Assembly: GCA_000231825.2 (NCBI GenBank)
Contig: JH720327.1
Location: 208,937-272,936 of the forward strand
DNA: 64,000 nt
From: Tetrahymena elliotti 4EA
Taxonomy: Eukaryota; Ciliophora; Oligohymenophorea; Hymenostomatida; Tetrahymenidae
Reading direction: 5' to 3'
Shown here: positions 13,201 through 26,352 of the stretch, in pieces
Layout: the number at the start of each line of letters is the position of its first letter
Numbering within the stretch: position 1 is the stretch's first letter
Translations under genes and position numbers: made by a program
The notes under the pieces: generated by a model
What the model was told of the DNA's origin: nothing
The model's input: the letters and a program-made list of their open reading frames with translations, nothing else
Databases searched by the model: none

Positions 13201-16200
13201 AGAAGATATCCAGAAAAAGCTTGAAGAAACAAGCAGAGAAAAATTGCTTATCGAAAGAAAGAGCCAAGCTGTTTTGAATGAAAACCAAGGATTCTAGCAA
13301 ACTCTCAATTCTCTTTAAAAAGAGTTGAAGGTAATTTTCATTTATTTAGTTTTTGATAAGAGACAGCAATGTTGAATAATAATAGTTAAAGGAGAATTTT
13401 ATATTGATTTTTTTATTAATTTAAATGAAAGTTTGCAATTAAGGAAAGAGATGCCATTAAGAATGAAACAGCTTCTCTGAGAAATAAACTTGCAAAGAAA
13501 GTTGAATTGTTAGAGAAGATAAAAACCAAATTTGGTTATTAAGAAGAAGAAGATTAAGAAGAGGAGGAATAGGAAGATCCTAAGTTGATGCATCAACACA
13601 ACAGAGAAATTAGGGATCTTTTGACTCAAATTGATTAATTAAAGGAAGAAAAAGAAGAATTGTTATAATAAGTTAAAGATAAGCAATCAAAATTAGATGA
13701 ATTACAAACAGATTCAAATATGTAGAAAATGGAAGAGGAATTTGATAATGAAAATTCTAATAAAACTGAATTATAAGAATAAATTGATAATTTAGTCAAG
13801 TAAAAATCCAGAGTTGAAATTGAAAATAATTATTTCAAGGATTCATACAAGAATGTTGAAAAGGAATTTAAGAAATCAGTTAAGCAAAACGATGAATTGA
13901 AGTAAAAATTATTTTTGTTTTTGTTAGTTCTTTTGTAATTTTAATATTTATTTTAAAGGAGAAAGTTAGCTGAAGCTGAATAGAAAATTACTGAGTTAGA
14001 AAAGAAAGTACCTAAAGAAGATTTAGAAGAAGGAGAAGAAGGTTAATAGTAAAATGATAGTGATGATAAATAAGCTCAAATAGATAATTTGAAATAACAA
14101 CTTGAAAAAGCTTAAAATGAAAATAAAAATTTGAAGCAAGAACTTGGCAACATCACAGAAAGCAATAAAGATCTTTAAAAAGCTATGGAAGATGCAAGAG
14201 AAGAACAGCAAATCAAGAGACTTGAAATTGAATATGATAATCAACCAGATGTAGATAAATTAGAAAAAGCCAAGTCTATGTTCATTTAAGAAAAACTCGT
14301 TTTAGAAACTGAGAAAGAAGAAATTGCTAATCAGTTGAATCAAAAACTATCTGAATTAGATAGTCTATAAAAATCCTCACAATAAATTGTTCTTGAAAAC
14401 AATGGATTAAAATCTAGCTTCAAATCTTTTGAAAAAGAATTTAAGGTATTTCATTATTTTTGAATAATGAAATTAAAAAGACATTTTTTTTCATTATTTT
14501 TTTAAATAAAACCTTAATTTAAAAATAATCATTCATTCACTCTTTTCATTATTTATTTAACTATTAAAAAGCGCACTGTTAAGGAAAATGATGAGCTCAA
14601 GAAGACATTCAAAAAAATAGAAAGTGAAAATCAAAAAATGAAGGATAAAATAGTGATGTACAAGGAATAATTAGGTATTGTTGATAGTCCTTCTGAAGAT
14701 TAAGAAGAAGACTTGAGTCCATAATAAAACTAGTAGTCTCCTTTGAAATAGAGCAAACACTCAGATCAAGAATATAGTGAGTTACAAGATAAATATAATT
14801 AAATGATTAAGGAATTTGAAGAATTTAAAAAAGAACATGAAATGCAAATTATGGAATTCTAAGAAAAAGAAGTTTATTTGTAGAAAACTAAAACTGAAAT
14901 TGAATAAATTGAATAGGAGAAATCTGATTTAGAGAGAAAAGCAAATAGCTTATCTTAGGAACAATCCACTTAGAAATAATTCTATAATACTCTTGAAAAG
15001 CAATTTAAAAAATCAGTTAAAGAAATTGATACACTTAGAAAAGACAATGAAAAATTGGGTAAATTTCTTTAAAAATGATTTCATCTTTTTTTAATTTTTC
15101 TTTTAGTTAAATACAAGGAGAGATTAACTGAGCTTGTTTCATAGGTTGTTAAAAAGCAAGATTCTCTTGATGAATCAAATGAAGAGGAAGAAGATAAGTT
15201 ACTTACAGTTAATCCTTTAGTTGAATTAAATAGATAAAAGGCTATGTTAGAACAAAAGAATCAATATTTATCAGAATAACTTGAAGAATTATCTAAATAA
15301 GATAATCCAAATCCCCCCGTTTAGAATTAATAAGATAGAGGTGATGATCAAGATGTTTCAGAGTTAAGAGAATAGCTATCCAATGAGTAAAATGAAAATA
15401 AATAGCTCAAAATATAAATTTAGACTATCGAAAACTAATATCAACAATCAGATAGTGAATAGAAGGAAAAGATCGCTGAATTAGAAACTCAAATTTAAGA
15501 AATTAAAATTAAATTACAAGAAAAAGACTAGAAAGTTAATGAGAAAGAAAAGAAACTCAATGAACTTTTGTCTCAACTTGATCAATAAAATCAAGAAATA
15601 AAGAAACAATATGCCTTTGTTCAATAAAGTCAACAAAATAACAAAGAATTAACTAAAAAGAATCAAGAAATTGAAGAATTATAATTGCAAGTTAAAGATC
15701 TTATTCTTGATAACAAGATAGTTGAACAATACAAATAACAAAATGAGATGTTGAAAAATAAATGTGAAATTCTAGAAAGCAGTTTATCTGAAATTCAAGA
15801 AAAGAAAAATTAACTAATAAACAAGATTAAAGACAAGGAAAGCAAAATAGAAGTTGAGTTGAATTAGATTAAATAAGTTAATTAATCACTTGCCTAATAA
15901 AACGAGATGCTTAAAAAAGACAGAATTAACATGCTTGTTGAGTTAGAATAAGCTATTCAATTATAAAATGTTGACAATAGATAACAATTTATCTCCGCTT
16001 CTGCATCTAAATTGGCATCTCCTAATAGTCTCAAGAATCCTAAATCCCTTACTGAAATTTAAAATGAAAATCAAGCCCGAATTCAAGATAAAATAAATGA
16101 ATATCAACAAAAGGTTTATGAAGAAGTTTACAACTAGCAAGATGATGACTTGAATGAAAGTACTAAAATTTCTTTTTTTTTGCTTACTTTATTTTTATTT

Positions 16201-17997
16201 TTTATTTTATATCAAGATTATCCACTCCCTTCTGAAGGCAGTGATGGTTATGGCAAGAAACTCTCTAAGTTAGAAGATGAATTCCATGATTAAATATAAG
16301 CATTAAAGCAAATAATTAAGAGCAAAGAACAAGAAATTCTACAATTAAAATTAAACAAAGAAGAAAAAAATTTAGAAGTAACTCCTAGAGATAAAAAAAT
16401 GTTAAGTGACATTTCACCTTAACGTAAAACTGGATTCAAGTTAACTTCTGGATCAAATCAATAGGTAAAACTATCTTCAAAAAATTCATAATTTAATTCA
16501 AATAAAAATTATAAAAAGATTACTGAATACCCTACTGATAGAAGAACAAAAAATCATAGTGCAAATATGCTTTATTATTAAAGTATTTAGTCTATTCAAA
16601 ATAATTAAGGAGATAGTTAATCGAAATTACTCGGAAGCACTCAATAATCATTCTAAATCTAATCTCCTACAGGTGGTGCTAGTAATTTTAACTCTTAAGA
16701 TATGATACTTGAAAGAAATAGAAAATCTATGCCTTAGGCAATAGGAGTAGGAAATCTACAAAGCGCAGGTGGTAACATCTCATAAATTTCTAATATAAAT
16801 AGCAGTATTTCTAGTGCAAATAACATCCAAAATAGTTAAAACAATAATAACAATTTCTTAGATTAAATGTACCTAAAGTGTATAGAAAGATCAAAGAATC
16901 TTCTTCATAAGAATGAAAACTTACTTAAATCTTTAAAGAGTGCTAATGCTAAACAACAACACTAACTTAATTTGAATGCTGCGGTTTCAATCATGAGCAA
17001 TCAAGCATAAATTCAATCTAACCAAAATCAAATACAACTTTAAGCTGCTACTTCAGCTCCTCAATCATTTGGATAAAATTACCTTCAAAATCAATAATAA
17101 ATGGTGATATCTCCTTCATAATCAACTCATAACTTTAATGCAGTTCTAGCTCAATCATCGCTATTAGACCCATCTATGTAATATTACCAAAAAAGCCCAC
17201 ATTCAAGCAGTCCTCAAGAACACTACTTTAACACTAAAACTTATGGACAAATAGGATCTGCTCAATAGTAAAATTACCTTCCAGTCTAACCATAATAATT
17301 GATGTCTTCTAAGCGCTCACAGACAGCAACAACTAGCCCAAATATAGGATCTACTTCAAGTATTTCTCCAATAGCTCCTCTCAAGTTAGATTATTCAACA
17401 AAATAAAATCAAACTTAATCAGGATAATTTAACGCTATTAAAAATAGTTCCAACAATAACAGCAACTCCAAGAAAGTAACTGGTAGTGATAAAAGCAATT
17501 CAAATATTAATAGCAATCCTAACGCTAACTAGCTTCCTAGATATGAAGGTGAGAGATTAAGCAATCTCAGACATGGAACTGGTTGCTATTACTACTAAAA
17601 TGGGGAGACTTACGAAGGTGAGTGGAAGTCAGATAAGAGGCATGGATATGGAATCTTAAAAGATGAGCATGGTATTGATATATATAATGGTGAATGGGAG
17701 TATGATATGTATCACGGTTCTGGTCGTCTCAGAAACCGCTTTGTTTCTTTCACTAATACAGCATTTGATTACCGTAATTTTGAAACTCTCTCCAAGTCAT
17801 GGTAGTTCTATAGCGGTGAATTTAAAAATAATTTAATGCATGGCCAAGGAACTCTCATACTCTGCAACAATGATAAATTTGTTGGTCACTTCCAAGATGG
17901 CAAAGTCCATGGAGAAGGTATCTATCACACAAGCAACGGTGAAATCATATCAGGAGTTTGGTAAAACAATCGCTACTACATATCCAAACATTTTTGA
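10281..17997 (+). CDS. Very long coiled-coil protein with C-terminal MORN repeats
   Basis: After a polar N-terminal part (MRERVNNFIYNITEEQDD), the protein is mostly Glu/Lys/Gln-rich heptad coiled coil from about 11.25 kb to 16.4 kb. An Asn/Ser/Gln-rich low-complexity linker follows to about 17.5 kb. The C-terminus has several MORN repeats (RHGTGCYYYQNGETYEGEW, KRHGYGILKDEHG, MYHGSGRL, YSGEFKNNLMHGQGTL, GHFQDGKVHGEGIY). MORN repeats commonly contact membranes or scaffold proteins, so a cortical or cytoskeletal role is inferred. Introns read in phase are 11806-11856, 12367-12425, 12844-12895, 13331-13443, 13902-13958, 14446-14583, 15059-15106 and 16160-16216. Joins between 10.85 and 11.25 kb are not settled. 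The start at 10281 is the first ATG after an in-frame TGA, but upstream exons are possible. The stop TGA is at 17995-17997. Confidence 0.8.
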
Positions 17998-18968
17998 AAA
18001 TATCCCTTTAAAAGCTAACTAACTTCTTGTTACCTAAATGAATTATATGAATGAATATTGAATACTATTATGAAACATAAACAAGCTTATTAGTCAATAA
18101 ATTTCAAAGAATTAAAACCAAACCAACTAAACTATAAAAAATAATTGAAAGAATGAATAAATTAGATAGATTGATTGATTGATCTATTTACTAATTGACT
18201 TAATAAAATGTTATAGCCAAAAACCCATATATTTTTACTGTATGCCTAATCCTTATAAAATATAAAATAATAAAAGATAATAATTTTAAACCAATTATAC
18301 ATATATTTATATAAATATACTCTTTACATTTTCATAAATCCTGTTCAAAAAATTATTTTTCTAAAACCAATTTAAGAAGCTGTTTTTATTATTATCAAAT
18401 TTGTTTCATTTCTTCTTTTTATCTTTAAAATAATAAATTATTTTTTTTTAGTTAAAGTAATCAACCAAGTCATTTTTGCTTCAATTAAAGAATTTATTTT
18501 TAAATTTAAATTTTGAAAAGAGCTAATAACCTATGTATTATCTCAGCATTATTTAAATAGCCTTTTCCCCTTTTGGTTTTTATTTTGAGGTAATTTAATT
18601 TTTGTTCTCTTAATTACAATACACCCACCCTTACATTTAATTTTTGTAAATTTTTTTCTTTTAAAACCAAAAATTTTGTTTCTCAATTATTTTTACACAC
18701 ATAAATTTCATGAATTCTGAGTTTTATATTTTTAAATTAAATGTTTGTAATAATGTTTATAATATAAATATAAGATTGAACAGGTATTTTAATACTAATT
18801 TATAAAATATCTAATTGACTATTTTTGAAATCACTCTTGATTGTACTTTTTTGTTAACCAAACAAACCTTACTAATCTTTAAATATCTACAATTGTTGAA
18901 TTTTCATTAAGTGTCACTTTAACAATAGATGAATGAATAATCTAATAATAGGATTAATTAAAATATTA
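17998..18968. other. Intergenic spacer between convergent genes
   Basis: About 970 AT-rich bases separate the MORN gene and the LRR gene, both of which end here. There is a short run of gattgattgattgat near 18170-18185 and little else. No coding frame is seen. Confidence 0.55.
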
Positions 18969-21900
18969 TCAAATAATGAATTAATTTATTATTTTAAAAT
19001 GCTAAAATTAAAATTTCTTTATAAATTGAAAAAATTACCAAATATCAATTTAAATATCAATTTGAGGTTGAGCCATTTTTAGATTATTTTCTAATTCTCC
19101 TTTTATTTTGTTAGCATTTTCAAATATATTATTTAATCTAATAAAGTAATGTTAATTAATTAAAAATATAATAAAGTAAATAAAATGAATAAAAATTTGA
19201 TCTTTAAGCAGATTTCAAATTTTATTAGATTTTTTAACACATTTAAAAAATTTACGTTAAATCAAGGTTTAATTTAGTTATTTTTAGGCACTTTCCCAAA
19301 ACTTTGGTTAAATTCTCAGCTCCTTCGTCATGAATTTCATTCCATCTATAAAATAATATGATTGAAACAACATTCAAATATAGATTAAATTGTATTTTTA
19401 TTAAATCAATTTTAAATTTTACTTTTAGATTTCTAAACTAATTCAAAATTAATAAAATTACCTTAAACAAAGAATTAATTGAGTTATATTTTAGCATTTT
19501 TCCAAAGATTATGATATTTGTTTTGTTCCTGAATCACCAATTTTGTTACCACTAACAAAATAATAAGCAGGAAAAATAAATTGAATTTATCTTTATGTAA
19601 ATTTAACTTTATTTTTAGTTTTCTAAACATTTTAGATTTAAATTAAACTATTTACCTTAAATCAAGGCATAATTGAGTTAACTTTTGGCAATTTTCCAAA
19701 AATTCTGCTATTTTAATTGCTCCTTCAATCCCAATATTACTTCATCATAAAAAGGATATGATTGATGAAAAATAAATTTAATTACAATTTTAATAAAATC
19801 ATAAATAAAATTACCTTAAGAAAAGGTTTAAATGAGTTATATTTTAATATTCTTTCAAAGATTCTACTATTTTAATTGCTCCTTCTTAGCTAATGTTATT
19901 CTAACTAGTATTACAAAAAATTAAGCCATTTTATGAATTTTAAGTTAATCTTAACTTCGTTTTTAAATATCAAGATTCAAAAATAACCTAAATAAAATTA
20001 ATTACGTTATGTTAGATTTTTTTTCTTAAGATTTTGCTTTCTTTTAAATTTTCTTTTTAGATTTCTCAACTTACTCAAAAAAATAATTAAATAGAATTAC
20101 CTCAGGCTATGTTTTCAAATTTTTTTAAAAATTCAGCAATTTCGAAAGCCTCTTTTTCACCAATGCTATTAGGACTAATAATAAATATGATTAAAATATT
20201 ATGTAAAAGTAAAAAAACTGAATTGGATTAAACTTCATTTTTCAGTAAATTTTATTTTTGTAGATGTTTAAATAATATTACTTTAAAGTAACACTTAATT
20301 CTGTAATTTTTTGACATTTCTTCTTAGATTTGTTTATCGTTTTACCAGTAGTATTATAAAGACTAATAAAATATAAATTATGAATTAAATTTTAATCTTT
20401 AAGTAAGTTTTCGGGGGGGGGAGGGGGGTAGATAGAGGTTAAAAATATTCCCTCCTACCTACCAAAATGGAAGTTAGAAAGGATTATATAAATCCACTCT
20501 ATCTACCTACCTCCAAGTTTTCATTTTATTCTTTAATTTTTCAACCCAATGAAAATATTTTAAAAGTACCAAACTTTGCTTTGTAAAATCTGCTTAAAAA
20601 ATAAGATTTATGTTTAAAATATAATATAAATAAACTAAAACTCACTTAACTTACTTAAAAATTGACAATAAATTTATAATTTTACCTTTTTATCTACCTC
20701 ACACATCTTTAGTCAATTATCTTTCATTTTATTATTAAAAATTGTTAATAACAAATATATTAATTGCTTTCTAATTAAATTAGAAATAACAAAGAGTACT
20801 AATTTTGCTTTTTAATAGTTTGGTGAAGATTCTATCCAATTTATAAAATCATAGTTTGAAAATTCTTTAAACTTTTAGTTTTTGTGAAAAAGAATTAATT
20901 TATTTTAGATTATTTTCAATTTAAAATTTACTTTCTATGTTAAAATATATTCATAAATATGATAATAAAAATCATTAATCTAAGAAATCAAATTTTTCAG
21001 ATTTTCCAAATTTAATAACTAGATATTTTACATTAAAAATAAATAAATAAATATTTATTTTTAAAATATCTTTTTTATGTTAAAGAAGAAATTTACCTCT
21101 TCTTTTTAATTTTTGTTATTATTGGGTAAAGGCTTCAGAGTATTTAGTCTTTTAAAAGTTGAATTCTTAAGAATAAATTATTTATTTATAAATTATATTT
21201 AAAATCTGATTGTATTATTAAAAGAATTTACTAATTCTTCCTTTATTTTCACTAACGAGAGACTTAAAAATGAAACAAATTCCTCTTTTTACAATTATTC
21301 ATTTATTTAATTTAATTCTTCTATTGATATAACCTGATAAAAATATTTTTTTAATGTATTATTGTTATTAAAATTAAAAAAAATGTAGTTACTTTAAAAG
21401 AATGTTTTAAATTAAGTTCTTCAAGAGTTAAAAGCTCTTGAATCTTTTGATTTGCATATTAATTTAATTAATATTTTGATACTAATTAGAGTAATTTTTT
21501 TTAATATTCATCTATTTTATCTAAAAAATAGTTTATTTTTTAAATAGATGACTATTTCAATTTATTAGACACTAATTAGAGTAAAGCTTTTCCATCACTA
21601 CATTAATTCTATTTTTAAACATTAATATTAACCAGAAAATATTTAAAAAAAGATGCTTACTTGATCAAAGATACAATTATATTCTGGAATATAATTTAAA
21701 AGATTTATTAGATCTTCTAAAGCTAAACCTTGTAACATATTTTTCTTTTTGTGATATAAGATATGTGTTTTTATTATAAAAAGAAAATTTAGTTTACAAT
21801 GTAATTAATAAGGTTCTATTTAATATCATCAAACTAATAATTTAGCTATTCTGTTTATAGAGAACATAGATAGTTAAATATCTAATCTCTCCATATTTAC

Positions 21901-23692
21901 TAACTGATCTATTTATTGCTTACTTCCTTAATTATCTTTTAATAATATGTTTTTAAATTTTATTAAATAATAATAAAATTAGTAAATCTATTACTTTTTT
22001 ATTATTAAATGTATCAAATAAAACTCTTTATGAGGGTTCTTTAAAGCTTAATAACATATCCTTTATATTTTCTTTAACTCCATTTGATAATATTTGCTAT
22101 TAAAATAAAAAATTGAAAAAAATTAGCAATTTAAATTTTAAATATGCCATAGAATACCAGTTAGTTAATTCACACAAAAAAATATCCAAAAATTTGTAAA
22201 TTTTTTCACTGTTTGACAAAAAAAGTCTTGAAAAAATGAAATTATCCAAAATTAAAAGTAACATGATTAGAAAAATTTCTTCAGAAAATAAAGATTTTTT
22301 ATTCAAAATTGAATGGAAAATTATTTCATTCTAAAATGAATAGAAGATGAATGTGTCTCAATTATTTCTCAAAAAACTAACTCATAGGAAAGTTGCAAAA
22401 TTTGTGACTTAACTGATTGTGAATTAATGAGCATTCTACAGTATAATTTTAAAGAATCTTTACACTCATTTTATTGTTATGCTCTTCATAAATTTTGAAG
22501 GAACAAACACCAAAATAATTATGTTTTTTAGTTAAAGCCAAATATTATTCAAATTGTTATTTAAACTTTATTCTAAATAATCTTAATTCTTCAGACATTT
22601 GATAATTAAATGATTAGATAAAATAATATTCAATCTCATCATTTAGTTCAGGAATAATTTCTTACAAATTGTTTATTTCTTTTAGTTCCTATACAAATAA
22701 TTGATGAATTTAAAAGCAATCAGCTCTTAGGTTAATATTTTCTTAAGGCATATATTTATCTATAATCTCTAAAATTTTTTTATTGAAATCTCTAATTTAG
22801 CTTTTATAATTACATAATTAGAATATTTCTATAGCTTCCTTTAAAGTTTGCCTAAGGCATAAACATCTGATCCATAATTAAGAAGATTAATTTATTTATC
22901 GATTTATTCTTTTGGAGAATATTGTTTTGTCAAACCTCCATTTTTTTCAAATATCTTTTCATTTTATATTTGAGAAATTCCATAATCAATATAAATGGAA
23001 TTCTCATGTTCTGTCTCTAAAATATTCTCAGGTTTAATATCTAAATGAAGAATACCTGCATTTCTAAGGTCAATTAGACCATGAATTAAATCAAAAACCA
23101 TCCTTAAAAGTTTTTTATCATCCATGAGCAGCCTTTTATTTATTATTTTTTTTAAGCTGATCTTTTATTTTTTATAAATGAAAGCATGCCAATTATCTGA
23201 TATTTTATTATGATAAATAAGTTCTAAAAACTTTTTTTTATATCTATTTTGCTCATTTTTTATTTTGAGAATTTCTTGAATCTTTATTTAATAGTTTATT
23301 ATATCTTCAGAATAATTCTCATACCAAATGAGCTTTACAGCTACTTCTCCATATTTTTCTTGTTTACCATATAATATTAAGCTATTTTAACCTCCATTCT
23401 AAACTATATATTCTCTTATACCTTTTTTATTAAAAGCACTATTTATAATATTTTAATCTAATCTGTAACGACCAATTATTTCTTCAAGTTATCACTTAAG
23501 TTAGCTCATATCTGAATTAAGTTCATATATTTAATCTCCTGTTCCGATTATACCATTTTCTACGATATTGATTGAATAAAGCTCTTCATTTACATCTTAA
23601 TAAATTTATGAATCTGATTAATATATTTAAATTTAATTGTCATCTAAATGTTATGCTTTTTAATTTTTTGAATTTTCAAAACTAAAACTCAT
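18969..23692 (-). pseudogene. Protein kinase plus leucine-rich-repeat gene, probably disrupted
   Basis: The N-terminal part is a serine/threonine-kinase-like domain. It has VAVK (the ATP-anchoring Lys), HLDIKPENIL as catalytic loop, YIDYG in place of DFG, then GGLTKQYSPKEQ and GSDVYALGK. The C-terminal part is a series of ribonuclease-inhibitor-type leucine-rich repeats, such as NNISQEGAIKIVESL and SNIGIEGAIKIAEFL, one per small exon. In the kinase part the frame has an in-frame TGA at 23492-23494. A one-base slip near 22845-22850 falls where GK-LKEAIEIF would be expected to run straight on, and there is a further stop at 22326-22328. A 72-nt intron could hide the first TGA, but the second break has no such rescue. 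It is probably a degenerating member of a large ciliate kinase-LRR family, though sequencing error is possible. The start ATG is at 23692 and the last TGA at 18969-18971. Confidence 0.65.
20413..20514. mobile_element. MITE-like insertion with terminal inverted repeats and 8-bp direct repeats
   Basis: A 102-bp island, unusually G/C-rich for this window, sits among the LRR exons. It starts with a run of G followed by GGGGGGTAGATAGAGG and ends with CTCTATCTACCTACCTCC, which is a close reverse complement. The sequence AAGTTTTC flanks it on both sides, at 20405-20412 and 20515-20522, as a target-site duplication would. It is far too short to encode a transposase, so it would be non-autonomous. No second copy was noticed in the window. 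Confidence 0.6.
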
Positions 23693-24671
23693 AGAATTAT
23701 AATAAAAGAAAAATATTCAGAACTTCAAATTTTGTGGATTTAATTTTATTAAGTTTGAAATTAAAAATTTAATTCCCTTTTTCTTTATTTTACTTTTTTG
23801 GTTATTGATTTTTTTTTTGATTGTTAATTAATACTTTTGTACAATTAAGAAGTAATATTTATCTTAAAATTGGATATGTATTTCTATAAAAGATATCAAT
23901 AAATCTTATTTTATTTAACCATCTTTTTTAAAACAGTTAAGTTGATTCAATTTTTTAAACTTTTTTGAAAATAAATTTTTTCTTCTATTCTATCTTTTAA
24001 TGGTTGTAGCTTTATAGAAATATATAATAATAGCAAGTTCAATTTTTACACTAGATTACTAAAATTAGTTATAATAAAATATAATTTTGAGTTATCCTCT
24101 CTAACTTTTTAATGTTTATTTTTAAAAGTTCCACTTGGTTCTCTTTTTATACTAAATTTATTTTTATTCTCAAAGGTTTTTTTATCTTAATGGTTATTTT
24201 TGTTAATAAAACAATGTATTTTTACTCATTCTAAATGTTGTAATATTACTAAATAAGATAATCAAATTTAAAAAATATCTTCTTTAAAATTGAGTAGATT
24301 ACAATCATATTTTGCAACGATTAATTTAGATTAATGATATCTCTAAAAATCAATAATAATTTTATTCAAACAAATATTAAAAGTATGTTTAATATTAATA
24401 AATTTTAATCAGAGATAGTATTATCTTTCTTGTCTAAATGATCATTTTTAAATCTTTTACTGATTAAAAATTAACTTGAAATAACTTTATCTTTAAATAC
24501 GCTTAAGTTCAGATAGACCTCTATTCTGTAGGCGTGGGTGAAAAAAATTAATTTTTTTTTGGTGATATTTAAAAATATTTAATAGTTTCTAAATTATGGG
24601 TTTGCTTTTTCTTGTTTAAAAAAATTTTTAAGAATACTAAAATAAGTAAATATTTATTAATTTAGTTGGAA
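23693..24671. other. Intergenic region between divergent genes
   Basis: Nearly 1 kb of AT-rich sequence separates the kinase-LRR start codon (minus) and the hypothetical gene at 24672 (plus). No open frame with protein-like composition was found, and no motif was recognised. Confidence 0.55.
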
Positions 24672-25757
24672 ATGAACAAAAAGTAGTTTGACTAGATTCA
24701 AGAGTTGGATGAAGAGGATGTCCCAAATTCTTATTCTCATAAAGAGGGGAAATAGTTTACATATTCATCACAAGACAAAAAGAGTGATGAAGACAAAGAT
24801 ACAGACTCACTTTCAGGAAGTTCAAATAATGAAAAAGCTAATTTTTTATCAAAAGAAAAATAGAACTAAGCATTTAATGAAAACAACAAAAAGCCTAAAC
24901 TAAATAAATTAGCTAGCAAATTTAATGTAGAAAATGAAATAAAAGAAGATATGATAGAATATTAAGAAAATGATCTTCCATAATCAGGAAAGGAAATTTA
25001 TTTAGATAGCACAAGCAAAATTAGCAATAATTGGGATTCTAGTATTAAAAATAAGAAAAAAGAAAAGATTAAAGTAGAATTTCCTACTGATCGTATGATG
25101 TTGTACGAACAATTCAGAAATTAGGTTCCAGATTATGCATTAACACAAAATAAAAAGACAAGCACTGATAATTATAAATAGCTTATTAGTGATTATGTAA
25201 GTTTAATGTGATCAAAATGTAGTTTAATGTTTGTATTTTTAAATGAAGATGAAAAAGCAAGAAAAGGAAGAAGAATTAAGATTTAGAGACCTAAATAGAG
25301 ATAGCCAAACAAAAATGATAAGCACAGACATAGAAACTAAAATAAGAGATCATATAATTAATCATAAAATTAGGGCTAATTAAAAATATCAAGTTGTAAA
25401 GAATTTCTTTAGAATATGGTTTATTAATGCAAAAGAAATCCGCAGATTAGAAAAAAAGCAGAGTTAAAAATAAAGTAATAATTAAATGATATCTGATAAA
25501 ATTTTGATGCAAGAATAAGAGTACATTTTTTCAATTACTTCTTTTCACATTCATTCATTCATATTTAACAATAAAAAAGAAACATGCGTCTGAGAAAAAA
25601 TTTGGATGGAGAATTCAATCAAAGTTAAGTTGTTGAATCCAAAAAGTAAATCAAAAAAGTTAAAAATACATCAACAGGTTAACTATACATTAAGCCTGGT
25701 TTTGATATAAAATTATTTATACCTTTTTGTACTGACATTTATCTAGGCAAAGACTGA
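24672..25757 (+). CDS. Charged hypothetical protein, 324 residues
   Basis: I do not recognise this protein. It begins MNKKQFDQIQELDEEDVP and is rich in Lys, Glu, Ser and Asn, with a probably disordered first half. The middle (RMMLYEQFRNQVPDYAL and KKQEKEEELRFRDL) looks helical. No membrane segment or signal peptide is seen. Two introns, 25197-25248 and 25521-25579, both have gta donors and aag acceptors. Removing them leaves 975 nt, a whole number of codons ending in TGA. The C-terminal exon is basic and ends YLGKD. Confidence 0.7.
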
Positions 25758-26352
25758 TATTATAAATCTCAGTTTAACATTTTTCCAAAACAAATTCAAC
25801 AAATCACACTTTCAATTTCATTTAAATATAGTAAATCAAAAGAACTAGAAAACTAACTAATTCAGATTTATTTTACAGACAATAATCTTTTTAAGAATAA
25901 ACAAATATATCAAGCTTGCAAATACACTTATTAAATTTGATATTTTTTTGTTTTTTAAAACTGATAAAAAGTGAATTAAAATTTTAAATATTTAAAAACA
26001 TAATAAAATAAATAAAAATAAAATGAACAAAATCATTAAGCATAAATATTTTGAGATCAATTTTATAATGAAAAAATAGTGAATTAAAATATTAAATACC
26101 ATAAATACTCATAAATTAAGGTCACTCACTTTATATTAAACCAGAAATTTCAAAATTTAATAACAAAAAAAATACTACAACTAGCTTTTTTTTGGCCTGA
26201 ATTAATGAGGATTTAATGTATTTAAAAAAATAAAATAATTAAAAATGATGAAATAAAATGAACAAAATTATTGTATTTCGTGAACATTAATATTTTTGAG
26301 ATCATTTTTTATAAAACTCAAATAAATATTTATTTTTTGAATGAAGTTATGT
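25758..26352. other. Intergenic spacer with a diverged duplicated segment
   Basis: This spacer separates two convergent genes. It holds two related stretches, about 26010-26070 and 26245-26320. Both contain aaataaaatgaacaaaat, then att, then an atatttt(t)gagatca stretch ending in ttttata. No coding potential was found. Confidence 0.5.
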
